Assembly (NCBI GenBank): GCA_030770545.1
Contig: CM061098.1
Location: 17,698,001 to 17,762,000, forward strand
Reading direction: 5' to 3'
From: Macropodus opercularis
Taxonomy: Eukaryota; Chordata; Actinopteri; Anabantiformes; Osphronemidae
DNA: 64,000 nucleotides
The translations under genes and the position numbers were made by a program. How positions within the stretch are numbered: position 1 is the first letter of the stretch; each line of letters opens with the position of its first letter. The notes beneath the pieces are model-generated. The model saw only the letters and a program-made list of their open reading frames with translations, did no database searches and was not told the origin of the DNA. This document shows positions 9,712 through 22,057 of this stretch, piece by piece.

Positions 9712-10697
9712 GAGACACGAACAGGGTCACAGTGATCAACCCTGGGTCGTGGGTGTAAGACAACGTACTACTGTGGAGAATAGATTTTGATTGTCTGGAT
9801 TGGATTGTGCTTCCATGTAATATCTAGAGGGCCCTAAGATATCAGGTTTTCAACAGGAAAAAGCTTCACTGAAGCTTACAATTCAACCAGTGGAGAATCA
9901 TACTCTTAGACCAACAAGCCAAGACAAGGTCAAGGCTAGTTCATTAAATACAGAAGGTGCACTACTGCAGATTTAAGTTTAGACTCTACGGGACAGAGCG
10001 CCTTAAGATAGCATTTGATAAACCAGTTAACGTTGCACTTAAGCTGACAGTACAAGTTGTTGACGAGCCTTTGACTACTAAAGAAGAGTCCAGCAGCACA
10101 GACGTCGGTAAGAAAACCCACCGCTCCGCCCGGGAGTTAAACCCAACGTTGGCTTCAATCAGCTTCAACCTGTGGGGAATAAGATAAAAGCCATTTGTCA
10201 CTGCAAATGGTGTCGGACATTACAGCTCTGAAATTTCATCCCAAAGTAAATAAACATACACAAATTGCATGTATTCGTATACTGGAAGTCCCGTCTCAAT
10301 AATTATAATGGTAGGAGTTGAATTCCTGGCATTCAGTTTGTGCTGTTGAGACAGTTGTGCATGTAACTGTACTTCCATGCACATAGAGTAGCGTGTGTTT
10401 AAATGCACTCTGCTAGCGTGGGATAGTTGTTTCGCTTCATAGGATAGGTTGGATCGAAATAGGATTTCTTTTTAAAGCGACAGTTCCATATTCCTTCATT
10501 TCCCACCAGGGAAGACTGACTGAGAATCATACTCCTAGACTAACGAGCTAAGACTAGTGCAGCAGTGGCTCTTTAAAAAAACAACAAGACGTACTAATAA
10601 ACAAACTGGTTTTGATGGCAGGTCACGGAGGCCCTTGAGACAGCAGTTTAATCCCAGCTAAAGTTCCACTGAAGCTTATAAATCAAACAGTTAAACA

Positions 10698-10769
10698 GGG
10701 CTCGTCCGGGATTTGAACCCGGGACCTCTCGCACCCTAAGCGAGAATCATACTCCTAGACCAACGAGCC
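10698..10769 (-). tRNA. tRNA-Pro-AGG: tRNA-Pro(AGG), P2, intact
   Basis: Clean copy; the flank carries a private A to G change about 60 bp away. Confidence 0.95.
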
Positions 10770-10918
10770 GAGACAAGGCTGTCACTTGTTGGTTAAAGAA
10801 AGAAGACGGACTACTGCAGGAATGAGCTTAGAGCACGAGTGATTCTAGATGGCCTTACGATAGCAGTTTATACACCGGTGAAAATGTCTCTGAAGCCATT
10901 AACTAGAGCTGTTAGGCA

Positions 10919-10990
10919 GGGCTCGTCCGGGATTTGAACCCGGGACCTCTCGCACCCGAAGGGAGAATCATACTCCTAGACCAACGAGCC
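10919..10990 (-). tRNA. tRNA-Pro-CGG: tRNA-Pro(CGG), P3, with 30:40 mismatch
   Basis: Same G30C change as at 7914. Confidence 0.75.
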
Positions 10991-11112
10991 GAGACAAGTT
11001 CAATCCTGGTGCACTGAGAATGCAGGATGCACTACTGCTGAGGTGGCCTTAAGCTAGTGGTGTACACAACAGGTGACGTGTCACGTTAGCTGACAGTACA
11101 AATAGTTGCCAA

Positions 11113-11184
11113 GGGCTTGTCCGGGATTTAAACCAGGGAGCCTTCGCAACCTGGGCGAGAATCATAGCCCTAGACCAACGAGCC
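11113..11184 (-). pseudogene. tRNA-Pro-like pseudogene, P4
   Basis: Lies directly before the retroelement insertion; its own sequence is unchanged. Confidence 0.8.
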
Positions 11185-11189
11185 GAGAC

Positions 11190-11725
11190 ACGAAGAGAGT
11201 CACTTAAAAGACAAAGGCCACTCATTTGATGACAACAACGTTCACATTCTGGACAGAGAAGACAGGTGGTTTGAACGAGGCGTCAGAGAAGCCATACATG
11301 TCCAGGTGAACAGCCCCTCTCTCAACAGAGGTGGGGGCCTCAGACACAATTTGTCTCCCATTTACCATGCTGCCCTTTCAACTATGCCCAGGAAGATCAA
11401 GGCCACTTCACACGTCCCCCACAAAGGAGACACTTAACGACCCTTTAATGGTTGTAGGAGGAGTCACGGTAGTTGAGGATTCACACCTACTCACTACCCT
11501 CACACCCCCCTCTGTTCGCATAACGAGCCCATTCTTCACAGGTGTTAAGTGAAACCCAACTGGAGGATATATTAGTGGTCTCCACCAACTTCCCACAGAC
11601 TGAAGAAGCCACCTGGATAGGTGGTGAAACGTTTCTACTAACTAGAAGAAGTCCAGTTGCCATGACTCAACCTTCAGACAACTTGACCTGGATGAATGAG
11701 AACCTTCACAGACGAAGAGAGTCAC
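11190..11725 (+). mobile_element. 5'-truncated retroelement with 14-bp TSD
   Basis: A 508-bp foreign segment (11204-11711) is flanked by two copies of ACGAAGAGAGTCAC (11190-11203 and 11712-11725). The unit is longer than normal by 522 bp, exactly segment plus duplication. The segment opens in an open frame of about 80 codons (about 11213-11440) containing RWFERGV and NRGGGLRHNLSP, followed by a stop. The 3' tail has the block GGTGAAACGTTTC. The peptide resembles the C-terminal end of Penelope-like element proteins, downstream of their GIY-YIG endonuclease. That family assignment is from memory and is the less certain part; a truncated retroelement is well supported. Confidence 0.7.
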
Positions 11726-12077
11726 AGTGGATCAACCCTGGGTCAACCCTGGCTCATTGGTAAAAGACAACGTACTACTGTGGAGAATAGATTTCGATTG
11801 GCTGGATTGGACTGTACTTCCATGTAAAATCTAAAGGGCCTTAAGATATCAGTTTTTCAACAGGAAAAAGTTTCACTGAAGCTTACAATTCAAGAAGTGG
11901 AGAATCATACTCCTTCAACCTGTGTAACGCACGGCTGTGAGTCTGACGATACCTGTAGATGAGACGTCGGTAAGAAAACCCACCGCCCTGGTAATGGTGG
12001 GCAGTGGGCATTCAGTTTGTGCTGTTGAGACATTTGTGCACGTAACTGTACTTCCATGCACATAGAGTAGCGTGTGT

Positions 12078-12340
12078 TTAACCCTTGTGCAGCCTTCGAG
12101 GGGTCAGAACGACCCCACTGTAAAATAGGGGCCACCAAAACCACACACCAGGGTTGGATCAAACAGCCTTCGTGGGTGTTCCATGCAGGCAAACAACGAG
12201 TATGGATCTCCTGACGAACAAGTTCATCCAACCGTAAAGCATGTTGTGATTTATCGCCTGTTTTATCCAACCCATGTGTGGTTTCTGAGCTTTGAGCGCC
12301 CCCTATTTATCATTTTGACCGCTCAAAGGCCACAGCGTAA
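12078..12340 (+). mobile_element. piggyBac-like MITE, array copy
   Basis: Full length. Confidence 0.65.
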
Positions 12341-12393
12341 GGATTTTTCCCGGCTAAGGTTCCAGTGAAGCTTACAAGTCAAACAGTTAAGCA

Positions 12394-12465
12394 GGGCTCG
12401 TCCGGGATTTGAACCCGGGACCTCTCGCACCCTAAGCGAGAATCATACTCCTAGACCAACGAGCC
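12394..12465 (-). tRNA. tRNA-Pro-AGG: tRNA-Pro(AGG), P5, intact
   Basis: Clean P5 gene of the unit that carries the retroelement. Confidence 0.95.
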
Positions 12466-12570
12466 GAGATAATGTCTCAAAACCAAGCAGATGCTCACCA
12501 AAGCAATTAGCTTAGCAGTTTATGAAAATCTTAAAATTCTATTGCAGATGGACTAGCACAAAGCAAGAAT

Positions 12571-12966
12571 TTCAATTCAATTTTATTTATATAGCGCCAA
12601 TTCACAACAACATTTAACTCAAGGCACTTTACAAGTAAGAGTTAAGACCTTGCACAACTAAACACTACAAATAGACCAAGCTTTTAATTGTAGCCAATCA
12701 ATAAATTGTACATTTTAATAGCAACAGTGAAGAGGAGAAACTCTGTCTCTATAGAGGACGAAACCTCCAGCAGACCCTGGCTCAATGTGGGCGAACATCT
12801 GCCTTGACCGGTTGGTGTGAAGGGATAAAAATGAGAGAAAAGAAATCAACTACAACAACAGACACAGGCAGGATGGCGCAACCAGCAGCTGAACACGGGA
12901 GACACATGGCTCTGAGTCTGACGATACCTGTAGATGAGGACAGAGAGAGAGACAGAGAAGCACAAC
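12571..12966. repeat. Teleost dispersed repeat, array copy
   Basis: Full copy, with CATTTAACTC as in the first unit rather than CAGTTAACTC. Confidence 0.6.
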
Positions 12967-12979
12967 TAGTAGTTGCGAA

Positions 12980-13044
12980 GAACTCGTCTGGGATTTGAAC
13001 CTCTCGCACCCAAAGCGACAACCATACTACTAGGCCAACGAGCC
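12980..13044 (-). pseudogene. 65-nt pseudo-tRNA, P6
   Basis: Same deletion as other P6 copies. Confidence 0.8.
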
Positions 13045-13166
13045 AAAATGGCTCCCAAAGCAATTAAGAAACTAGATTAGATGTGGGGTCAGGAAAGCAA
13101 TTAGGATGGGAGTTGATTAAAAAGGAAAAGTTCTATTGAAGACTGTGAAACGCTAACGCTTGCGGT

Positions 13167-13238
13167 GGGCTCGTCCGGGATTTGAACCCGGGACCTCTCG
13201 CACCCAAAGCGAGAATCATACCCCTAGACCAACGAGCC
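13167..13238 (-). tRNA. tRNA-Pro-TGG: tRNA-Pro(TGG), P1, intact
   Basis: Clean gene at the start of the 6-kb higher-order repeat region. Confidence 0.95.
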
Positions 13239-14226
13239 GAGACACGAACGGGGTCACAGTGATCAACCCTGGGTCGTGGGTGTAAGACAACGTACTACTG
13301 TGGAGAATAGATTTTGATTGTCAGGATTGGATTGTGCTTCCATGTAATATCTAGAGGGCCCTAAGATATCAGGTTTTCAACAGGAAAAAGCTTCACTGAA
13401 GCTTACAATTCAACCAGTGGAGAATCATACTCTTAGACCAACAAGCCAAGACAAGGTCAAGGCTAGTTCATTAAATACAGAAGGTGCACTACTGCAGATT
13501 TAAGTTTAGACTCTACGGGACAGAGCGCCTTAAGATAGCATTTGATAAACCAGTTAACGTTGCACTTAAGCTGACAGTACAAGTTGTTGACGAGCCTTTG
13601 ACTACTAAAGAAGAGTCCAGCAGCACAGACGTCGGTAAGAAAACCCACCGCTCCGCCCGGGAGTTAAACCCAACGTTGGCTTCAATCAGCTTCAACCTGT
13701 GGGGAATAAGATAAAAGCCATTTGTCACTGCAAATGGTGTCGGACATTACAGCTCTGAAATTTCATCCCAAAGTAAATAAACATACACAAATTGCATGTA
13801 TTCGTATACTGGAAGTCCCGTCTCAATAATTATAATGGTAGGAGTTGAATTCCTGGCATTCAGTTTGTGCTGTTGAGACAGTTGTGCATGTAACTGTACT
13901 TCCATGCACATAGAGTAGCGTGTGTTTAAATGCACTCTGCTAGCGTGGGATAGTTGTTTCGCTTCATAGGATAGGTTGGATCGAAATAGGATTTCTTTTT
14001 TAAAGCGACAGTTCCATATTCCTTCATTTCCCACCAGGGAAGACTGACTGAGAATCATACTCCTAGACTAACGAGCTAAGACTAGTGCAGCAGTGGCTCT
14101 TTAAAAAAAACAACAAGACGTACTAATAAACAAACTGGTTTTGATGGCAGGTCACGGAGGCCCTTAAGACAGCAGTTTAATCCCAGCTAAAGTTCCACTG
14201 AAGCTTATAAATCAAACAGTTAAACA

Positions 14227-14298
14227 GGGCTCGTCCGGGATTTGAACCCGGGACCTCTCGCACCCTAAGCGAGAATCATACTCCTAGACCAACGAGCC
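14227..14298 (-). tRNA. tRNA-Pro-AGG: tRNA-Pro(AGG), P2, intact
   Basis: Clean copy. Confidence 0.95.
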
Positions 14299-14447
14299 GA
14301 GACAAGGCTGTCACTTGTTGGTTAAAGAAAGAAGACGGACTACTGCAGGAATGAGCTTAGAGCACGAGTGATTCTAGATGGCCTTACGATAGCAGTTTAT
14401 ACACCGGTGAAAATGTCACTGAAGCCATTAACTAGAGCTGTTAGGCA

Positions 14448-14519
14448 GGGCTCGTCCGGGATTTGAAGCCGGGACCTCTCGCACCCGAAGCGAGAATCAT
14501 ACTCCTAGACCAACGAGCC
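14448..14519 (-). tRNA. tRNA-Pro-CGG: tRNA-Pro(CGG), P3, with G53C
   Basis: This is the first P3 gene with the G53C change, which from here on is the usual P3 state. Confidence 0.7.
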
Positions 14520-14641
14520 GAGACAAGTTCAATCCTGGTGCACTGAGAATGCAGGATGCACTACTGCTGAGGTGGCCTTAAGCTAGTGGTGTACACAACA
14601 GGTGACGTGTCACGTTAGCTGACAGTACAAATAGTTGCCAA

Positions 14642-14713
14642 GGGCTTGTCCGGGATTTAAACCAGGGAGCCTTCGCAACCTGGGCGAGAATCATAGCCCT
14701 AGACCAACGAGCC
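14642..14713 (-). pseudogene. tRNA-Pro-like pseudogene, P4
   Basis: Same lesions as other P4 copies. Confidence 0.8.
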
Positions 14714-15084
14714 GAGACACGAAGAGAGTCACAGTGGGTCAACCCTGGGTCAACCCTGGCTCATTGGTAAAAGACAACGTACTACTGTGGAGAATAGATT
14801 TCGATTGGCTGGATTGGACTGTACTTCCATGTAAAATCTAAAGGGCCTTAAGATATCAGTTTTTCAACAGGAAAAAGTTTCACTGAAGCTTACAATTCAA
14901 GAAGTGGAGAATCATACTCCTTCAACCTGTGTAACGCACGGCTGTGAGTCTGACGATACCTGTAGATGAGACGTCGGTAAGAAAACCCACCGCCCTGGTA
15001 ATGGTGGGCAGTGGGCATTCAGTTTGTGCTGTTGAGACATTTGTGCACGTAACTGTACTTCCATGCACATAGAGTAGCGTGTGT

Positions 15085-15347
15085 TTAACCCTTGTGCAGC
15101 CTTCGGGGGGTCAGAACGACCCCACTGTAAAATAGGGGCCACCAAAACCACACACCAGGGTTGGATCAAACAGCCTTCGTGGGTGTTCCATGCAGGCAAA
15201 CAACGAGTATGGATCTCCTGACGAACAAGTTCATCCAACCGTAAAGCATGTTGTGATTTATCGCCTGTTTTATCCAACCCATGTGTGGTTTCTGAGCTTT
15301 GAGCGCCCCCTATTTATCATTTTGACTGCTCAAAGGCCACAGCGTAA
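15085..15347 (+). mobile_element. piggyBac-like MITE, array copy
   Basis: Full length, with a private GGGGGG in the left arm. Confidence 0.65.
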
Positions 15348-15400
15348 GGATTTTTCCCAGCTAAGGTTCCAGTGAAGCTTACAAGTCAAACAGTTAAGCA

Positions 15401-15472
15401 GGGCTCGTCCGGGATTTGAACCCGGGACCTCTCGCACCCTAAGCGAGAATCATACTCCTAGACCAACGAGCC
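15401..15472 (-). tRNA. tRNA-Pro-AGG: tRNA-Pro(AGG), P5, intact
   Basis: Clean copy. Confidence 0.95.
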
Positions 15473-15577
15473 GAGATAATGTCTCAAAACCAAGCAGATG
15501 CTCACCAAAGCAATTAGCTTAGCAGTTTATGAAAATCTTAATATTCTATTGCAGATGGACTAGCACAAAGCAAGAAT

Positions 15578-15973
15578 TTCAATTCAATTTTATTTATATA
15601 GCGCCAATTCACAACAACAGTTAACTCAAGGCACTTTACAAGTAAGAGTTAAGACCTTGCACAACTAAACACTACAAATAGACCAAGCTTTTAATTGTAG
15701 CCAATCAATAAATTGTACATTTTAATAGCAACAGTGAAGAGGAGAAACTCTGTCTCTATAGAGGACGAAACCTCCAGCAGACCCTGGCTCAATGTGGGCG
15801 AACATCTGCCTTGACCGGTTGGTGTGAAGGGATAAAAATGAGAGAAAAGAAATCAACTACAACAACAGACACAGGCAGGATGGCGCAACCAGCAGCTGAA
15901 CACGGGAGACACATGGCTCTGAGTCTGACGATACCTGTAGATGAGGACAGAGAGAGAGACAGAGAAGCACAAC
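15578..15973. repeat. Teleost dispersed repeat, array copy
   Basis: Full copy. Confidence 0.6.
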
Positions 15974-15986
15974 TAGTAGTTGCGAA

Positions 15987-16051
15987 GAACTCGTCTGGGA
16001 TTTGAACCTCTCGCACCCAAAGCGACAACCATACTACTAGGCCAACGAGCC
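15987..16051 (-). pseudogene. 65-nt pseudo-tRNA, P6
   Basis: Same deletion as other P6 copies. Confidence 0.8.
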
Positions 16052-16173
16052 AAAATGGCTCCCAAAGCAATTAAGAAACTAGATTAGATGTGGGGTCAGG
16101 AAAGCAATTAGGATGGGAGTTGATTAAAAAGGCAAAGTTCTATTGAAGACTGTGAAACGCTAACGCTTGCTGT

Positions 16174-16245
16174 GGGCTCGTCCGGGATTTGAACCCGGGA
16201 CCTCTCGCACCCAAAGCGAGAATCATACCCCTAGACCAACGAGCC
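16174..16245 (-). tRNA. tRNA-Pro-TGG: tRNA-Pro(TGG), P1, intact
   Basis: Clean gene; its 5' flank has ACAAACGG in place of ACGAACGG. Confidence 0.95.
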
Positions 16246-17232
16246 GAGACACAAACGGGGTCACAGTGATCAACCCTGGGTCGTGGGTGTAAGACAACGT
16301 ACTACTGTGGAGAATAGATTTTGATTGTCTGGATTGGATTGTGCTTCCATGTAATATCTAGAGGGCCCTAAGATATCAGGTTTTCAACAGGAAAAAGCTT
16401 CACTGAAGCTTACAATTCAACCAGTGGAGAATCATACTCTTAGACCAACAAGCCAAGACAAGGTCAAGGCTAGTTCATTAAATACAGAAGGTGCACTACT
16501 GCAGATTTAAGTTTAGACTCTACGGGACAGAGCGCCTTAAGATAGCATTTGATAAACCAGTTAACGTTGCACTTAAGCTGACAGTACAAGTTGTTGACGA
16601 GCCTTTGACTACTAAAGAAGAGTCCAGCAGCACAGACGTCGGTAAGAAAACCCACCGCTCCGCCCGGGAGTTAAACCCAACGTTGGCTTCAATCAGCTTC
16701 AACCTGTGGGGAATAAGATAAAAGCCATTTGTCACTGCAAATGGTGTCGGACATTACAGCTCTGAAATTCCATCCCAAAGTAAATAAACATACACAAATT
16801 GCATGTATTCGTATACTGGAAGTCCCGTCTCAATAATTATAATGGTAGGAGTTGAATTCCTGGCATTCAGTTTGTGCTGTTGAGACAGTTGTGCATGTAA
16901 CTGTACTTCCATGCACATAGAGTAGCGTGTGTTTAAATGCACTCTGCTAGCGTGGGATAGTTGTTTCGCTTCATAGGATAGGTTGGATCGAAATAGGATT
17001 TCTTTTTAAAGCGACAGTTCCATATTCCTTCATTTCCCACCAGGGAAGACTGACTGAGAATCATACTCCTAGACTAACGAGCTAAGACTAGTGCAGCAGT
17101 GGCTCTTTAAAAAAAACAACAAGACGTACTAATAAACAAACTGGTTTTGATGGCAGGTCACGGAGGCCCTTAAGACAGCAGTTTAATCCCAGCTAAAGTT
17201 CCACTGAAGCTTATAAATCAAACAGTTAAACA

Positions 17233-17304
17233 GGGCTCGTCCGGGATTTGAACCCGGGACCTCTCGCACCCTAAGCGAGAATCATACTCCTAGACCAACG
17301 AGCC
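17233..17304 (-). tRNA. tRNA-Pro-AGG: tRNA-Pro(AGG), P2, intact
   Basis: Clean copy. Confidence 0.95.
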
Positions 17305-17453
17305 GAGACAAGGCTGTCACTTGTTGGTTAAAGAAAGAAGACGGACTACTGCAGGAATGAGCTTAGAGCACGAGTGATTCTAGATGGCCTTACGATAGCA
17401 GTTTATACACCGGTGAAAATGTCACTGAAGCCATTAACTAGAGCTGTTAGGCA

Positions 17454-17525
17454 GGGCTCGTCCGGGATTTGAAGCCGGGACCTCTCGCACCCGAAGCGAG
17501 AATCATACTCCTAGACCAACGAGCC
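17454..17525 (-). tRNA. tRNA-Pro-CGG: tRNA-Pro(CGG), P3, with G53C
   Basis: G53C only. Confidence 0.7.
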
Positions 17526-17647
17526 GAGACAAGTTCAATCCTGGTGCACTGAGAATGCAGGATGCACTACTGCTGAGGTGGCCTTAAGCTAGTGGTGTAC
17601 ACAACAGGTGACGTGTCACGTTAGCTGACAGTACAAATAGTTGCCAA

Positions 17648-17719
17648 GGGCTTGTCCGGGATTTAAACCAGGGAGCCTTCGCAACCTGGGCGAGAATCAT
17701 AGCCCTAGACCAACGAGCC
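17648..17719 (-). pseudogene. tRNA-Pro-like pseudogene, P4
   Basis: Same lesions as other P4 copies. Confidence 0.8.
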
Positions 17720-18090
17720 GAGACACGAAGAGAGTCACAGTGGGTCAACCCTGGGTCAACCCTGGCTCATTGGTAAAAGACAACGTACTACTGTGGAGAA
17801 TAGATTTCGATTGGCTGGATTGGACTGTACTTCCATGTAAAATCTAAAGGGCCTTAAGATATCAGTTTTTCAACAGGAAAAAGTTTCACTGAAGCTTACA
17901 ATTCAAGAAGTGGAGAATCATACTCCTTCAACCTGTGTAACGCACGGCTGTGAGTCTGACGATACCTGTAGATGAGACGTCGGTAAGAAAACCCACCGCC
18001 CTGGTAATGGTGGGCAGTGGGCATTCAGTTTGTGCTGTTGAGACATTTGTGCACGTAACTGTACTTCCATGCACATAGAGTAGCGTGTGT

Positions 18091-18353
18091 TTAACCCTTG
18101 TGCAGCCTTCGAGGGGTCAGAACGACCCCACTGTAAAATAGGGGCCACCAAAACCACACACCAGGGTTGGATCAAACAGCCTTCGTGGGTGTTCCATGCA
18201 GGCAAACAACGAGTATGGATCTCCTGACGAACAAGTTCATCCAACCGTAAAGCATGTTGTGATTTATCGCCTGTTTTATCCAACCCATGTGTGGTTTCTG
18301 AGCTTTGAGCGCCCCCTATTTATCATTTTGACCGCTCAAAGGCCACAGCGTAA
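18091..18353 (+). mobile_element. piggyBac-like MITE, array copy
   Basis: Full length. Confidence 0.65.
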
Positions 18354-18406
18354 GGATTTTTCCCAGCTAAGGTTCCAGTGAAGCTTACAAGTCAAACAGT
18401 TAAGCA

Positions 18407-18478
18407 GGGCTCGTCCGGGATTTGAACCCGAGACCTCTCGCACCCTAAGCGAGAATCATACTCCTAGACCAACGAGCC
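18407..18478 (-). tRNA. tRNA-Pro-AGG: tRNA-Pro(AGG), P5, with C49T
   Basis: T49 can still form a wobble pair with G65, so the fold is probably kept. The change marks alternate units (also 24413 and 30198). Confidence 0.9.
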
Positions 18479-18583
18479 GAGATAATGTCTCAAAACCAAG
18501 CAGATGCTCACCAAAGCAATTAGCTTAGCAGTTTATGAAAATCTTAAAATTCTATTGCAGATGGACTAGCACAAAGCAAGATT

Positions 18584-18979
18584 TTCAATTCAATTTTATT
18601 TATATAGCGCCAATTCACAACAACAGTTAACTCAAGGCACTTTACAAGTAAGAGTTAAGACCTTGCACAACTAAACACTACAAATAGACCAAGCTTTTAA
18701 TTGTAGCCAATCAATAAATTGTACATTTTAATAGCAACAGTGAAGAGGAGAAACTCTGTCTCTATAGAGGACGAAACCTCCAGCAGACCCTGGCTCAATG
18801 TGGGCGAACATCTGCCTTGACCGGTTGGTGTGAAGGGATAAAAATGAGAGAAAAGAAATCAACTACAACAACAGACACAGGCAGGATGGCGCAACCAGCA
18901 GCTGAACACGGGAGACACATGGCTCTGAGTCTGACGATACCTGTAGATGAGGACAGAGAGAGAGACAGAGAAGCACAAC
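18584..18979. repeat. Teleost dispersed repeat, array copy
   Basis: Full copy; the sequence before the head has ATTTTC in place of AATTTC, also seen at 24590. Confidence 0.6.
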
Positions 18980-18992
18980 TAGTAGTTGCGAA

Positions 18993-19057
18993 GAACTCGT
19001 CTGGGATTTGAACCTCTCGCACCCAAAGCGACAACCATACTACTAGGCCAACGAGCC
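18993..19057 (-). pseudogene. 65-nt pseudo-tRNA, P6
   Basis: Same deletion as other P6 copies. Confidence 0.8.
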
Positions 19058-19173
19058 AAAATGGCTCCCAAAGCAATTAAGAAACTAGATTAGATGTGGG
19101 GTCAGGAAAGCAATTAGGATGGGAGTTGATTAAAAAGGCAAAGTTCTATTGAAGACTGTGAAACGCTTGCGGT

Positions 19174-19245
19174 GGGCTCGTCCGGGATTTGAACCCGGGA
19201 CCTCTCGCACCCAAAGCGAGAATCATACCCCTAGACCAACGAGCC
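19174..19245 (-). tRNA. tRNA-Pro-TGG: tRNA-Pro(TGG), P1, intact
   Basis: Clean gene; its 3' flank lacks one of two TAACGC-like hexamers, shortening the unit by 6 bp. Confidence 0.95.
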
Positions 19246-20232
19246 GAGACACGAACGGGGTCACAGTGATCAACCCTGGGTCGTGGGTGTAAGACAACGT
19301 ACTACTGTGGAGAATAGATTTTGATTGTCAGGATTGGATTGTGCTTCCATGTAATATCTAGAGGGCCCTAAGATATCAGGTTTTCAACAGGAAAAAGCTT
19401 CACTGAAGCTTACAATTCAACCAGTGGAGAATCATACTCTTAGACCAACAAGCCAAGACAAGGTCAAGGCTAGTTCATTAAATACAGAAGGTGCACTACT
19501 GCAGATTTAAGTTTAGACTCTACGGGACAGAGCGCCTTAAGATAGCATTTGATAAACCAGTTAACGTTGCACTTAAGCTGACAGTACAAGTTGTTGACGA
19601 GCCTTTGACTACTAAAGAAGAGTCCAGCAGCACAGACGTCGGTAAGAAAACCCACCGCTCCGCCCGGGAGTTAAACCCAACGTTGGCTTCAATCAGCTTC
19701 AACCTGTGGGGAATAAGATAAAAGCCATTTGTCACTGCAAATGGTGTCGGACATTACAGCTCTGAAATTTCATCCCAAAGTAAATAAACATACACAAATT
19801 GCATGTATTCGTATACTGGAAGTCCCGTCTCAATAATTATAATGGTAGGAGTTGAATTCCTGGCATTCAGTTTGTGCTGTTGAGACAGTTGTGCATGTAA
19901 CTGTACTTCCATGCACATAGAGTAGCGTGTGTTTAAATGCACTCTGCTAGCGTGGGATAGTTGTTTCGCTTCATAGGATAGGTTGGATCGAAATAGGATT
20001 TCTTTTTAAAGCGACAGTTCCATATTCCTTCATTTCCCACCAGGGAAGACTGACTGAGAATCATACTCCTAGACTAACGAGCTAAGACTAGTGCAGCAGT
20101 GGCTCTTTAAAAAAAACAACAAGACGTACTAATAAACAAACTGGTTTTGATGGCAGGTCACGGAGGCCCTTAAGACAGCAGTTTAATCCCAGCTAAAGTT
20201 CCACTGAAGCTTATAAATCAAACAGTTAAACA

Positions 20233-20304
20233 GGGCTCGTCCGGGATTTGAACCCGGGACCTCTCGCACCCTAAGCGAGAATCATACTCCTAGACCAACG
20301 AGCC
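20233..20304 (-). tRNA. tRNA-Pro-AGG: tRNA-Pro(AGG), P2, intact
   Basis: Clean copy. Confidence 0.95.
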
Positions 20305-20453
20305 GAGACAAGGCTGTCACTTGTTGGTTAAAGAAAGAAGACGGACTACTGCAGGAATGAGCTTAGAGCACGAGTGATTCTAGATGGCCTTACGATAGCA
20401 GTTTATACACCGGTGAAAATGTCACTGAAGCCATTAACTAGAGCTGTTAGGCA

Positions 20454-20525
20454 GGGCTCGTCCGGGATTTGAAGCCGGGACCTCTCGCACCCGAAGCGAG
20501 AATCATACTCCTAGACCAACGAGCC
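20454..20525 (-). tRNA. tRNA-Pro-CGG: tRNA-Pro(CGG), P3, with G53C
   Basis: G53C only. Confidence 0.7.
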
Positions 20526-20647
20526 GAGACAAGTTCAATCCTGGTGCACTGAGAATGCAGGATGCACTACTGCTGAGGTGGCCTTAAGCTAGTGGTGTAC
20601 ACAACAGGTGACGTGTCACGTTAGCTGACAGTACAAATAGTTGCCAA

Positions 20648-20719
20648 GGGCTTGTCCGGGATTTAAACCAGGGAGCCTTCGCAACCTGGGCGAGAATCAT
20701 AGCCCTAGACCAACGAGCC
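20648..20719 (-). pseudogene. tRNA-Pro-like pseudogene, P4
   Basis: Same lesions as other P4 copies. Confidence 0.8.
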
Positions 20720-21090
20720 GAGACACGAAGAGAGTCACAGTGGGTCAACCCTGGGTCAACCCTGGCTCATTGGTAAAAGACAACGTACTACTGTGGAGAA
20801 TAGATTTCGATTGGCTGGATTGGACTGTACTTCCATGTAAAATCTAAAGGGCCTTAAGATATCAGTTTTTCAACAGGAAAAAGTTTCACTGAAGCTTACA
20901 ATTCAAGAAGTGGAGAATCATACTCCTTCAACCTGTGTAACGCACGGCTGTGAGTCTGACGATACCTGTAGATGAGACGTCGGTAAGAAAACCCACCGCC
21001 CTGGTAATGGTGGGCAGTGGGCATTCAGTTTGTGCTGTTGAGACATTTGTGCACGTAACTGTACTTCCATGCACATAGAGTAGCGTGTGT

Positions 21091-21353
21091 TTAACCCTTG
21101 TGCAGCCTTCGAGGGGTCAGAACGACCCCACTGTAAAATAGGGGCCACCAAAACCACACACCAGGGTTGGATCAAACAGCCTTCGTGGGTGTTCCATGCA
21201 GGCAAACAACGAGTATGGATCTCCTGACGAACAAGTTCATCCAACCGTAAAGCATGTTGTGATTTATCGCCTGTTTTATCCAACCCATGTGTGGTTTCTG
21301 AGCTTTGAGCGCCCCCTATTTATCATTTTGACTGCTCAAAGGCCACAGCGTAA
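21091..21353 (+). mobile_element. piggyBac-like MITE, array copy
   Basis: Full length. Confidence 0.65.
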
Positions 21354-21406
21354 GGATTTTTCCCAGCTAAGGTTCCAGTGAAGCTTACAAGTCAAACAGT
21401 TAAGCA

Positions 21407-21478
21407 GGGCTCGTCCGGGATTTGAACCCGGGACCTCTCGCACCCTAAGCGAGAATCATACTCCTAGACCAACGAGCC
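21407..21478 (-). tRNA. tRNA-Pro-AGG: tRNA-Pro(AGG), P5, intact
   Basis: Clean copy. Confidence 0.95.
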
Positions 21479-21583
21479 GAGATAATGTCTCAAAACCAAG
21501 CAGATGCTCACCAAAGCAATTAGCTTAGCAGTTTATGAAAATCTTAATATTCTATTGCAGATGGACTAGCACAAAGCAAGAAT

Positions 21584-21979
21584 TTCAATTCAATTTTATT
21601 TATATAGCGCCAATTCACAACAACATTTAACTCAAGGCACTTTACAAGTAAGAGTTAAGACCTTGCACAACTAAACACTACAAATAGACCAAGCTTTTAA
21701 TTGTAGCCAATCAATAAATTGTACATTTTAATAGCAACAGTGAAGAGGAGAAACTCTGTCTCTATAGAGGACGAAACCTCCAGCAGACCCTGGCTCAATG
21801 TGGGCGAACATCTGCCTTGACCGGTTGGTGTGAAGGGATAAAAATGAGAGAAAAGAAATCAACTACAACAACAGACACAGGCAGGATGGCGCAACCAGCA
21901 GCTGAACACGGGAGACACATGGCTCTGAGTCTGACGATACCTGTAGATGAGGACAGAGAGAGAGACAGAGAAGCACAAC
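21584..21979. repeat. Teleost dispersed repeat, array copy
   Basis: Full copy. Confidence 0.6.
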
Positions 21980-21992
21980 TAGTAGTTGCGAA

Positions 21993-22057
21993 GAACTCGT
22001 CTGGGATTTGAACCTCTCGCACCCAAAGCGACAACCATACTACTAGGCCAACGAGCC
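21993..22057 (-). pseudogene. 65-nt pseudo-tRNA, P6
   Basis: Same deletion as other P6 copies. Confidence 0.8.

Noticed and set aside
11331..11763. Host protein-coding exons (73-codon frames)
   Set aside because: They lie inside the TSD-bounded retroelement insertion; only its C-terminal reading frame makes sense.
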